Source: Ramlibacter sp.
GTDB taxonomy: Bacteria > Pseudomonadota > Gammaproteobacteria > Burkholderiales > Burkholderiaceae_C
DNA length: 43,452 nt
Direction: 5' to 3'
Assembly (NCBI RefSeq): GCF_013697775.1
Contig: NZ_JACCWG010000109.1
Coordinates: forward strand, 1-43,452
In this document: positions 19,400 through 28,800 of the stretch, piece after piece
Position numbering within the stretch: position 1 is the first letter of the stretch
How the letters are laid out: every line of letters begins with the position of its first letter
Translations under genes and position numbers: made by a program
The notes under the pieces: generated by a model
Told to the model about the DNA's origin: nothing
Databases searched by the model: none
Seen by the model: the letters and a program-made list of their open reading frames with translations, nothing else

Positions 19400-19662
19400 G
19401 ATTTGGTTCCTCCAACGGTTTGAACAACACACCTGCGGGTCGCTGCCCTCGCCGTAACTCCTGCAGGTGTCCAGTCACTTTAGGGTTGAGGCGCCGCGCC
19501 ACTGCTGCCGAGTTCCTTAGCGCGCCCTAGGCGAATTGCCTAAGCGCCTGCGCCACACGCCGCCACCCCCAGCGTGCTGCTGTGCCCGCCTACAATCGAA
19601 AGCTTTGGCCGCCGTGGCATTCCCGCAACGTGCGCGGCATCGGCCGGCCCTTCCAGGTCTCT

Positions 19663-20568
19663 ATGCTCACTTTCCAGCAACTCATCCTGAAGCTGCAGTC
19701 GTACTGGGACGCCCAGGGCTGCGCGCTGCTGCAGCCGTACGACATGGAGGTCGGCGCCGGCACCTCGCACACCGCCACCTTCCTGCGCGCCATCGGCCCC
19801 GAGCCGTGGAAGGCCGCCTACGTGCAGCCCAGCCGGCGGCCGAAAGATGGCCGCTACGGCCAGAACCCGAACCGCATGCAGCACTACTACCAGTTCCAGG
19901 TGGTGTTGAAGCCCGCGCCGGCCGACATCCTGGAGCTGTACCTGGGCTCGCTGGAAGCGGTGGGATTCGACTTGAAGAAAAACGACATCCGTTTCGTCGA
20001 GGACGACTGGGAGAACCCGACACTGGGGGCGTGGGGCCTGGGCTGGGAAGTCTGGCTGAACGGCATGGAGGTGACGCAGTTCACCTACTTCCAGCAGGTC
20101 GGCGGCATCGACTGCAAGCCGATCACCGGCGAGATCACCTACGGCCTGGAGCGCCTTGCCATGTACCTGCAGGGCGTGGACAACGTCTACAACCTGCAGT
20201 GGACCGACGGCCTCACCTATGGCGACGTCTACCACCAGAACGAGGTGGAGCAGTCCACCTACAACTTCGAGCACAGCGACGCCGAGTTCCTGTTCACCGC
20301 CTTCGGCGCGTACGAGAAGCAGGCCGGGCACCTGATGGAGCAGCAGCTGGCGCTGCCCGCCTACGAGCAGGTGCTGAAGGCCGCGCACACCTTCAACCTG
20401 CTGGACGCGCGCGGCGCGATCAGCGTGACCGAACGCGCGGCCTACATCGGCCGCATCCGCAACCTGGCGCGCAGCGTGGCGCAGAGTTACTACGAGAGCC
20501 GCGAGCGGCTGGATTTTCCGATGGCGCCGCGCGAATGGGTGGCGCGGATGCAGAAGAAGGCGGCTTGA
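19663..20568 (+). CDS. glyQ: Glycyl-tRNA synthetase alpha subunit
   Basis: [69 protein letters not shown]-type sequence. Confidence 0.98.
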   Translation: MLTFQQLILKLQSYWDAQGCALLQPYDMEVGAGTSHTATFLRAIGPEPWKAAYVQPSRRPKDGRYGQNPNRMQHYYQFQVVLKPAPADILELYLGSLEAVGFDLKKNDIRFVEDDWENPTLGAWGLGWEVWLNGMEVTQFTYFQQVGGIDCKPITGEITYGLERLAMYLQGVDNVYNLQWTDGLTYGDVYHQNEVEQSTYNFEHSDAEFLFTAFGAYEKQAGHLMEQQLALPAYEQVLKAAHTFNLLDARGAISVTERAAYIGRIRNLARSVAQSYYESRERLDFPMAPREWVARMQKKAA

Positions 20569-20569
20569 G

Positions 20570-22672
20570 ATGGCAGCGACAACCAAGAACCTGCTGGTCG
20601 AACTGTTCGTCGAGGAACTGCCGCCCAAGGCGCTCAAGAAGCTTGGCGAGGCGTTTGCGAACGAGATTTTCGGAACATTGCGCAAGCTCGACTATCTCGA
20701 CGCTGCATCTATTCAAACGGTTTATGCCTCCCCTCGCAGGCTTGGCGTCCACATCACAGCGGTTCGATCGGTTTGTCCCGATGTGCCCGTCCGAACACGG
20801 CTGCTGCCGGTTGGTGTTGCGTTCGGGCCGGCTGGCGAGCCGTCGGACTCCCTGCTGAAACGCCTCGACAAGGAGGGAGCATCTCTCGCTGAAACCAAGC
20901 GCGCCTTTGAAGGCGGAAAGGAGTTCGTGTTTCTTGAGAGATTGGCGGTGGGCCGGCCGCTTGTGGATGGATTGCAGGGCGCACTGCTGGTTGCCATCGA
21001 GAACCTGCCGATTCCCAAGGTCATGACCTACCAGCTAGCCGACGGGACGGACGTGAAATTCGTGCGGCCGGCGCATGCGCTGGTCGCGCTGCACGGCAAC
21101 GAGGTGGTGCCGGTGCAGGCGCTGGGCCTGCAGGCCGGACGCACCACGCGCGGCCACCGCTTCGAAGCCGCTGTCGAACGCATCGAGATCGCGGATGCCG
21201 ACAGCTATGCGCAAACGCTGGAGCGCGACGGCGCGGTCATCGCGAGCTTCCAGGCCCGCCGCGCCGAGATCGCGCGGCAGCTCGCCGACGCTGCGCAGAA
21301 GGTCGGCGGCGGCGTGCAGCCGATCGATGACGCCGCGCTGCTGGACGAAGTGACGGCGCTGGTCGAGCGGCCCAACGTTCTGGTCTGCGCGTTCGAGCGC
21401 GAGTTCCTCGACGTGCCGCAGGAATGCCTCATCCTCACGATGAAGGCCAACCAGAAATACTTTCCGCTGCTGGATGCCGGCGGCAAGCTCACCAACAAAT
21501 TCCTGGTGGTCAGCAACATCCGCCCGGCCGACGCCAGCGCCGTGGTCGGCGGCAACGAGCGCGTGGTGCGCCCGCGCCTGGCCGACGCCAAATTCTTCTT
21601 CGACCAGGACCGCAAGAAGCCGCTGGAGTCGCGCGTTGCCGGCCTGTCGAAGGTGGTCTACCACAACAAGCTGGGCACCCAGGGCGAGCGCATCGAGCGC
21701 GTGCGCGCCATTGCCAGGGTGATCGGCGCGCGGCTGGGCGACGACTTGCTCGCGCACAACGCCGACCGCGCGGCGCTGCTCGCCAAGGCCGACCTGCTGA
21801 CCGACATGGTGGGCGAATTCCCCGAGCTGCAGGGCATCATGGGCGGCTACTACGCGCGCCACGACGGCCTGGGCGAGGACATCGCCTTCGCCATCGAGGA
21901 CCACTACCGTCCGCGCTTCGCCGGCGACGCGCTGCCGCGCAACCGCGTCGGCCTGGTGGTCGCGCTGGCCGACAAGCTGGAAACGCTGGCCGGCCTGTTC
22001 GCCATCGGGCAATTGCCCACCGGCGACAAGGACCCGTTCGCGCTGCGCCGCCATGCGCTGGGCATCGTGCGCATGCTGATGGGGCAGGACCTGCCGCTGG
22101 CCGTCGGCGAGCTGGTCGCCCAGGCGCTGGCCCTGTTCCCGCAGGCCGAGGCCAAGACCGGCGCGCTGCTGGCCGACTTCATCTTCGAACGCCTGGCGGG
22201 CCTGCTGCGCGAGCAGGGCTACAGCACGCAGGAAGTCGACGCGGTGCTGGCGCTGCGCCCGCAGCGCCTGGGCGACGTCGCCAAGCGGCTCGCCGCGGTG
22301 CGGGCCTTCGCTGCGCTGCCGGAAGCGCCCGCGCTGGCGGCCGCCAACAAGCGCATCGGCAACATCCTGAAGAAGGCCGACGGCCGGGTCGATCCGCACG
22401 TGAGCGACGTGCTGCTGCAGGAGGACGCGGAAAAGGCGCTCCACGCCGCCATGGGCAGCATCGGGCCGCAGGCGCATGCGCAGTTCGAGGCGGGCGACTA
22501 CACCGCTTCGCTGCAGACCCTGGCCGCCCTGCGCGGCCCGGTGGATGCGTTCTTCGATGGCGTGATGGTCAACGCCGAGCAGCCGGACCTGCGCCTGAAC
22601 CGGCTCGGCCTGCTGTCGATGCTGCACCAGGCGATGAACCGCGTGGCGGACCTGTCGCGGTTGGCAAGCTGA
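20570..22672 (+). CDS. glyS: Glycyl-tRNA synthetase beta subunit
   Basis: LLVELFVEELPPKALKKLGEAFANEI...LPIPKVMTYQLADGTDVKFVRPAHALVALHG...LILTMKANQKYFPLLDAGGKLTNKFLVVSNI. Confidence 0.98.
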   Translation: MAATTKNLLVELFVEELPPKALKKLGEAFANEIFGTLRKLDYLDAASIQTVYASPRRLGVHITAVRSVCPDVPVRTRLLPVGVAFGPAGEPSDSLLKRLDKEGASLAETKRAFEGGKEFVFLERLAVGRPLVDGLQGALLVAIENLPIPKVMTYQLADGTDVKFVRPAHALVALHGNEVVPVQALGLQAGRTTRGHRFEAAVERIEIADADSYAQTLERDGAVIASFQARRAEIARQLADAAQKVGGGVQPIDDAALLDEVTALVERPNVLVCAFEREFLDVPQECLILTMKANQKYFPLLDAGGKLTNKFLVVSNIRPADASAVVGGNERVVRPRLADAKFFFDQDRKKPLESRVAGLSKVVYHNKLGTQGERIERVRAIARVIGARLGDDLLAHNADRAALLAKADLLTDMVGEFPELQGIMGGYYARHDGLGEDIAFAIEDHYRPRFAGDALPRNRVGLVVALADKLETLAGLFAIGQLPTGDKDPFALRRHALGIVRMLMGQDLPLAVGELVAQALALFPQAEAKTGALLADFIFERLAGLLREQGYSTQEVDAVLALRPQRLGDVAKRLAAVRAFAALPEAPALAAANKRIGNILKKADGRVDPHVSDVLLQEDAEKALHAAMGSIGPQAHAQFEAGDYTASLQTLAALRGPVDAFFDGVMVNAEQPDLRLNRLGLLSMLHQAMNRVADLSRLAS

Positions 22673-22695
22673 AGCGTGGACCGGATAATCGACGC

Positions 22696-23019
22696 GTGAA
22701 CCGGCAGCAACAGATCGACGACTTCCTGCTGGAAATGCATCGGCTCGCAGTGGCGCGCCTTCGTGCGGAGCCTGCCCGGATCGCGGACGTTGCCGCCTTG
22801 CTGGCGCGCTGGCGCGCGCTGAACGGCGAAACCCGCTCGGACGCCTACCGTGATGAATGGAACCAACTGGTCGCACTCGGCGTCGAGGCGATTGAGCGTG
22901 AAGCATGCGCGCCCACCGAACACGCCGCCGCACTGCGCAACATCTCCCCACTGTCGGTGCTGGTGACCCAGCAAGAGCGCGGTGCGCTGCTGCGTGCCGC
23001 ACGGCGCGCTTCGCCATGA
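22696..23019 (+). CDS. Small hypothetical protein (107 aa), translationally coupled partner of the next gene
   Basis: GTG start MNRQQQIDDFLLEMHRLAVARLRAEPARIADVAALLARWRALNGETRSDAYRDEWNQLVALGVEAIEREACAPTEHAAALRNISPLSVLVTQQERGALLRAARRASP*. The stop overlaps the next ATG (ATGA 23016-23019). Confidence 0.65.
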   Translation: MNRQQQIDDFLLEMHRLAVARLRAEPARIADVAALLARWRALNGETRSDAYRDEWNQLVALGVEAIEREACAPTEHAAALRNISPLSVLVTQQERGALLRAARRASP

Positions 23020-23450
23020 AGCGGTCCGAAGTCGAGCACGTGCTGCGCGCGGCCGCGGCCATCACGCAGGAGCATTCCTTTGTGGTGGTGGGCAGCCAGG
23101 CGATTCTGCTGGCCTATCCGCACGCACCCGAAGAGTTGCTGGTGTCGCGTGAGCTCGATTTATATCCGGCGCTCAATCCCGGGAAGGCCGACCTGATCGA
23201 TGGCGCGATCGGTGCCATGTCGAGTTTCGACGAAACGTTCGGCTATCACGCCGATGGCGTCGGCCCCGAAACTGCCGTGATGTCGTCGGATTGGCAGAGT
23301 CGAATGCAGTTGTTTTATGTGGGCGGCCGTCGCATGCTCGATGCCGACGTCCTGCTGCAGCGCATCGGCCAGCTGGACATCGCTGCGCATCCTGTCGCCG
23401 CTATTTCCGAATGGGCGCGCCGCCGGTCCCTGGAGGCTCGATCCGCATGA
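23016..23450 (+). CDS. DUF6036-like nucleotidyltransferase, apparently shortened internally
   Basis: MKRSEVEHVLRAAAAITQEHSFVVVGSQAILLAYPHAPEELLVSRELDLYPALNPGKADLIDGAIGAMSSFDETFGYHADGVGPETAV... The GSQAIL and ELDLYP segments resemble the NTase core. ATGA overlaps on both sides (23016-23019, 23447-23450). Confidence 0.65.
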   Translation: MKRSEVEHVLRAAAAITQEHSFVVVGSQAILLAYPHAPEELLVSRELDLYPALNPGKADLIDGAIGAMSSFDETFGYHADGVGPETAVMSSDWQSRMQLFYVGGRRMLDADVLLQRIGQLDIAAHPVAAISEWARRRSLEARSA

Positions 23451-24016
23451 AACTCGCCATCCTCGACCGCGACGGCACCATCAACGCCGACAGCGACGAG
23501 TTCATCAAGTCGCCCGACGAATGGCAGCCGCTGCCCGGGGCGCTGGAGGCGATCGCGCGGCTGAACCATGCGGGCTGGCACGTGGTGGTGGCGTCCAACC
23601 AGTCGGGCCTGGGCCGCGGCCTGTTCGACGTGGCGACGCTCAACGCCGTGCACGCCAAGATGCACAAGGCGCTGGCGGCCGTCGGCGGGCGCATCGACGC
23701 CGTGTTCTATTGCCCGCACAGCCCGGACGAGGGCTGCCGCTGCCGCAAGCCGCTGCCGGGGCTGTTCGAGCAGATCGGCGAGCGCCTGGGCGTCGACCTG
23801 AAGCAGGTGCCGGTGGTCGGCGACACGGTGCGCGACCTGCAGGCAGGCGTGGCGGTCGGCTGCGCGCCGCACCTGGTGCTCACCGGCAAGGCCGCCGCGC
23901 TGCGCGGCCAGCCGCTGCCGGCGGAGTTTCCCGCCGGCACGCAGGTGCACGAGGACCTCTGCGCGTTCGCCGACTGGCTGGTCAAGCGCGTCCCGCCGCC
24001 CGCCAAGCCGGCCTGA
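23447..24016 (+). CDS. gmhB: D-glycero-beta-D-manno-heptose 1,7-bisphosphate 7-phosphatase
   Basis: MKLAILDRDGTINADSDEFIKSPDEWQPLPGALEAIARLNHAGWHVVVASNQSGLGRGLF...CPHSPDEGCRCRKPLPGLFEQI...PVVGDTVRDLQAG. Confidence 0.95.
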   Translation: MKLAILDRDGTINADSDEFIKSPDEWQPLPGALEAIARLNHAGWHVVVASNQSGLGRGLFDVATLNAVHAKMHKALAAVGGRIDAVFYCPHSPDEGCRCRKPLPGLFEQIGERLGVDLKQVPVVGDTVRDLQAGVAVGCAPHLVLTGKAAALRGQPLPAEFPAGTQVHEDLCAFADWLVKRVPPPAKPA

Positions 24017-24039
24017 GCGCGGCCGTCAACCGCGCTGCC

Positions 24040-24807
24040 ATGGCCTTCCTGCGCTCGCTCCTCCACGCCCTCTGGATGCTGCTGACGGTGATTCCTTGGG
24101 CCATCATCATGCTGGTGGCCTCGCTCTGGCGGCGCGGCGTGCCGCTGTACTGGATGGCGGTGCGCTGGCTCGGCTGGGCGGTGCACGGGGCACGGGTGCT
24201 GTGTGGCGTGCGCTGGCGCGTGCACGGCATGGAACACCTGCCGCAGGGCGAACGCAGTCCCGCCATCCTGCTGGTCAAGCACCAGTCCACGCTGGAAACC
24301 TTTTTGATGCCGGTGCTGATGCCGCATCCGCTCGCCTTCGTGTTCAAGAAGGAGCTGCTGCGCGTGCCGTTCTTCGGCTGGGCCATGGGCCGGCTGGACA
24401 TGGTGCACATCGACCGCAACCAGCGCGCGCAGGCCTTCAACAAGGTGGTGGCGCAGGGCCGGCTGCTGCTGGACCAGGGCATTTGGATCATCATGTTCCC
24501 GGAGGGCACGCGCATCGCGCGCGGCCAGCAGGGCAGCTACAAGAACGGCGGCACGCGGCTCGCGGTGGAGACCGGCGCGCCGGTGATCCCGGTGGCGGTG
24601 ACGTCCGGCAAGTGCTGGCCGCGCAAGGCATTCGTCAAGCGCGCCGGCGTGGTCGACGTGTCCATCGGCCGGCCCATCCCCAGCGCCGGCCGCAGCGCCG
24701 ACGAGCTCATGCGCGAAGTGGAAACCTGGATCGAAGCCGAGATGCGGCGGCTCGATCCCGGGGCCTACGCCACATCGGCGGACGCCGCCCCCTCGCCGGC
24801 GCCCTGA
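24040..24807 (+). CDS. 1-acyl-sn-glycerol-3-phosphate acyltransferase (PlsC family)
   Basis: ILLVKHQSTLETFLMP...VFKKELLRVPFFGWAMGRLDMVHIDR...IIMFPEGTRIARGQQGSYKNGGTRLA; HxxxxE-like KHQSTLE and FPEGTR motifs. Confidence 0.95.
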   Translation: MAFLRSLLHALWMLLTVIPWAIIMLVASLWRRGVPLYWMAVRWLGWAVHGARVLCGVRWRVHGMEHLPQGERSPAILLVKHQSTLETFLMPVLMPHPLAFVFKKELLRVPFFGWAMGRLDMVHIDRNQRAQAFNKVVAQGRLLLDQGIWIIMFPEGTRIARGQQGSYKNGGTRLAVETGAPVIPVAVTSGKCWPRKAFVKRAGVVDVSIGRPIPSAGRSADELMREVETWIEAEMRRLDPGAYATSADAAPSPAP

Positions 24808-24858
24808 CGCGGACTTTTTGCGCGCGGCGCGTGCCGCGCGAACGGTACACTGCCCCGC

Positions 24859-25770
24859 ATGCGGTCTCCGTTCCAGCTCCTGCTCGATCTGTTCGACGAG
24901 CCGAAACCGCCTCCCGCGCCTGCGCCACCCCCACCCGCCGCCGCCACGCCGCCTGCGCCACCGCAGGCGCCGGCCGTGGAGCTGGACACGCTGCTGGCGC
25001 CGCAACGCTTTCGCCATCCCGCGGCCAACCGCGAGGTGCTGCTGGGCGAGCTGCACGTGGCCTACGAATTCCGCCGCGCCAAGCGCCGCAACATCGGCTT
25101 CGTGGTCGGCCCCGACGGCCTGACCGTCAGCGCGCCGCGCTGGGTGCCGCTGGCCGAGGTGGACGCGGCGCTGCGCACCAAGGCGCGCTGGATCGCCGCC
25201 AAGCTGCAGCAGGCGGGCAAACGCCGCGAGCGCATCGAGGCCGCGCGCATTGCCTGGAAAGACGGCGCGACGTTTCCTTTCCTGGGCGAACCGGTGATCG
25301 TGGTGCTCGACCCGCGCCATGCGTTCGAAGAGGCCGGCTGCATGCTGCACGCGGCCGACGGCGGCTTGCCCGGCGTCGCGCGCCATACCCTGCACGTGGG
25401 GGTGGCGCAGAACGCCGAGCCGGCGCAGATCCGCGACGCGGTGCAGGCTTGGCTGATGCGCCAGGCCAAGCGCGTGTTCACCGAGCGGCTCGACCACTTC
25501 GCGCCGCAGCTGGGCGTGCAATGGCGGCGGCTCTCCCTCAGCAGCGCCGGCACCCTGTGGGGCACGGCGCGCAACGACGGCTCGATCCGCCTGAATTGGC
25601 GGCTGGTGCATTTCCGCATGCCGGTGGTCGACTACGTGGTGGCGCACGAACTCAGCCATTTGCATGTAATGGACCACAGCCCCCGTTTCTGGGACACCGT
25701 GCGGGCAGTGGTGCCCGACTACGCATCGCTGCGTGCGCAGCTCAAGGAAGAGGCGCTGCCCCCCTGGTGA
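24859..25770 (+). CDS. YgjP-like (DUF45) zinc metallopeptidase domain protein
   Basis: KRRNIGFVVGPDGLTVSAPRWVPLAEVDAALRTKARWI...VDYVVAHELSHLHVMDHSPRFWDTV (HExxH-like HELSH). Confidence 0.92.
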   Translation: MRSPFQLLLDLFDEPKPPPAPAPPPPAAATPPAPPQAPAVELDTLLAPQRFRHPAANREVLLGELHVAYEFRRAKRRNIGFVVGPDGLTVSAPRWVPLAEVDAALRTKARWIAAKLQQAGKRRERIEAARIAWKDGATFPFLGEPVIVVLDPRHAFEEAGCMLHAADGGLPGVARHTLHVGVAQNAEPAQIRDAVQAWLMRQAKRVFTERLDHFAPQLGVQWRRLSLSSAGTLWGTARNDGSIRLNWRLVHFRMPVVDYVVAHELSHLHVMDHSPRFWDTVRAVVPDYASLRAQLKEEALPPW

Positions 25771-25859
25771 TCCGCGCCGGCGCCCGCCGCACGGCGCATG
25801 GGCACCGCGTACACTGATCCACGCGCGGCGCGGCGCGCGCAACACAAAGGAGCCATGCT

Positions 25860-28800
25860 GTGCAAGGCAGGCTGAGTCTGCGGGAGCGGCTGGTGCTGCT
25901 GGTCCTCGCGGCCGTGCTGCCGCTGGCCATCCTGTCCGTGTGGTTCGCGGCGCGGGAGAACGACGCCAGCGCGGCGCGCGCGCAGTCGCAGCTGAAATTC
26001 ACCGCCTCGGCCATCGCCAGCTACCAGGACCGCGCGGTCGAATCGGCCCAGCTGCTGCTGGGGGTCATTGCCTCGGTGCCGCAGCTGCGCCAGATGCAGC
26101 GCGGCGGCTGCGACAGCTTCTTCGAGAACCTGCGCGGCCGCTACCCGGTGTACGCCAACATCGGCGTGGTGGATACCGGCGGGCAGATGATCTGCGATGC
26201 CAACGCCGGGCCGCGCGGAACCGTCGCACGCGCGCGTTCTGCCTACGGGCAGGCGGTGGCCGAGCGGCGCTTCGCGGTCGGCCAGGCCCAGTTCGGCAGC
26301 CTCACCGGACGCTTCGTGCTGCCTTTTGCGCACCCGTTGATGGACGGCGACGAGGTGATCGGCGCGGCCTTTGCCTCGCTGGACCTGGAGCACGCAAGCA
26401 ACCTGCTCGCCCGCATGGACCTGCCCGCCGGCGCCCAGGTGTTCGTTGCCGACCGGCGCGGCCAGGTGCTGATGGAATACCCGCGCGGCGCCGCCACCCG
26501 GGGCGGCCGCGCGCTCGCCGATCCCGTCTTGCGCGAGGCCGCCCTTACCATGAAGCCGCTGGTGGGGGAGCTGACCGATGTCGCCGGCGAGCGCCGCCTC
26601 TATGCCGCGGTGCCTAGCCAGGGCGTGGGCGGCGAGAATTTCCTGTCGGTCGTGAGCCTGGGCCGCGCGCAGGCCACGGCCGGCGCGCACGACCAGCTGG
26701 GCGACCTGCTGCCGGTGGTCGCGCTGACCCTGCTGACGGGGCTCGCCGCGGCGTGGTGGGTAGGCGGACGCGTGATCGTCAAGCCGACCAAGCAGATCCT
26801 GGGCGTGGTGCGGCGGCTGGAGCAGGGCAAGCTGGACGCGCGGGTGCCGCTGCAGGCCCGCAGCACCCGCGGCGAGTTCATGCGCATCGGCGCCGCGTTC
26901 AACCTCATGGCCGAGTCGCTGCAGCTGCGACAGGCCGACCTGGAGGCGGAGCTGGGGCGCAGCCGCAGCGCCTACGCGGTGCTGGACACCGTGCTCAACA
27001 GCATGCAGGAGGGACTGATCGCGGTGGACCGCATGGGCCAGCTGATGATGGTCAACCGCGCCGCCGAGCACCTGTTCCCGCTGGAAGGCGCCAAGGTCAT
27101 GCCCGAGGACTGGCCGCGCCACTTCGGCCTGTACCGGCCCGGCACGCAGCAGCTGTTCGAGACGCAGGACATGCCGTTCGCGCGCGCCATGCGCGGCGCC
27201 AGCGGCGAGCTGCTGGTGCTGGCGCGCAACCCGCTGATCGCGCAGGGCCGGCTGCTGCGCTGCAGCTACCAGCCGCTGTACCGCGAGGAGGGCATCACCG
27301 GCGCGCTGGTGGTGTTCACCGACGTCACCGCGCTGGAGCGCGCCGAGTCCGACCTGGTGCTGCTGCGCAACGCGGTGGCGCGGCTCAACGACATCGTGCT
27401 GATCACGCTGGCGGCGCCGCTGGACCCCCCGGGCCCGCGCATCGTGTTCGTCAACGAAGCCTTCGAGCGGCTCACCGGCTATTCGGCGCGCGAGGCGATC
27501 GGCCAGACGCCGCGCATGCTGCAGGGGCCGGACACCGACCGCGCCACGCTGGACCGCATCCGCTCGGCGCTGGCGCAGGGACTGCCGGTACGCGAAGAAC
27601 TGGTGAACTACACCAAGCAGGGCCGCCCGTTCTGGGTCGAGCTGGACATCGTGCCGATGGCCAACGAGGCCGGCCAGTACACCCACTGGATCGCCGTGCA
27701 GCGCGACGTCACCGCGCGCAAGCAGGCCGAGCAGGCGCTGCTGGCCGGCGAGCGCGAGCTGCAGGACTTCAGCCGCATGCTGCAGCGCACGGCCGAGGCG
27801 GCGCAGGCGATCGCACGCCACCAGGTGATGCAGCAGACCATGGACGAGGTGGTGGAGCAGGCGCGGCGCGTGATTGGGGCGCACCAAGCCGTGCTGAGCC
27901 TCACCACCGACAACGACTGGGCGCAGGTGATCACCGCCTTGTCGCTGTCGGACAAGTACGCGCAGTGGCGGGGCAGCCCGATCTCGCCGCCCGAGGGCAC
28001 CGGCATCTACGCCGTGGTCTGCGAAACCGGCCGGCCGCTGCGCCTCACGCAGGACGCGCTGACGGCGCACCCGCGCTGGCGCAATTTCGGCGCGTTCGCC
28101 GCGCAGCATCTGTCGCTGCGCGGCCTGCTGGCGGTGCCGCTGGTCAACGGCCGCGGCGAAAACATCGGGCTGCTGCAGCTGTCCGACAAATTCGAGGGCG
28201 AGTTCACCGAACGCGACGAATACGTGGCCATCGAGCTGGCGCATCTGGCGTCGATCTCGATCGAGAACGCACGCCTGTTCGAGCAGATCCGCGAGCTCAA
28301 CGCCAACCTGGAGTCGCGCATCGCCTACCGCACGGCCGAACTCGCGCGCCAGGAAAAGCGCTACCGCGTGCTGGCCGAGCAGGCGCCCGAAGTGGTGTGG
28401 AACGTCGACCCGCAAGGCCAGGTCACCTACCTGAACCGCGCCTGGTACGAGCTGGCCGGCGGTGCGCCGCACGACTGGCTGGGCGAAGGCTGGCTGAGTG
28501 TCATCCATCCCGAGGATCTGGCGCAGATGCGCCGGGCCTGGAAGCGCTCGCGCGAGCGGCTGGAGCCGTTCAGCGGCATGCGGCGCATCTGTGGGCGCGA
28601 CGGCGCCTGGCACACCATGTCCTACCGCGCGGCGCCGGTGCTGGACGCGCAGGGCGGCGTGGAGTTCTGGGTCGGCATCGACTCCGACATCACCGAGCTG
28701 AAGGCCATCGAGGCGGCGCTGCGCGACACCAACGCGGAGCTGGAGGCGTTCTCCTACTCGGTGTCGCACGACCTGCGCGCGCCGCTGGGCGCGATCGGCG

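Noticed and set aside
21035-23065. 676-aa minus-strand ORF opposite glyS
   Set aside because: Shadow ORF produced by GC-ending codons in glyS. Useful only as a marker of where glyS composition changes.
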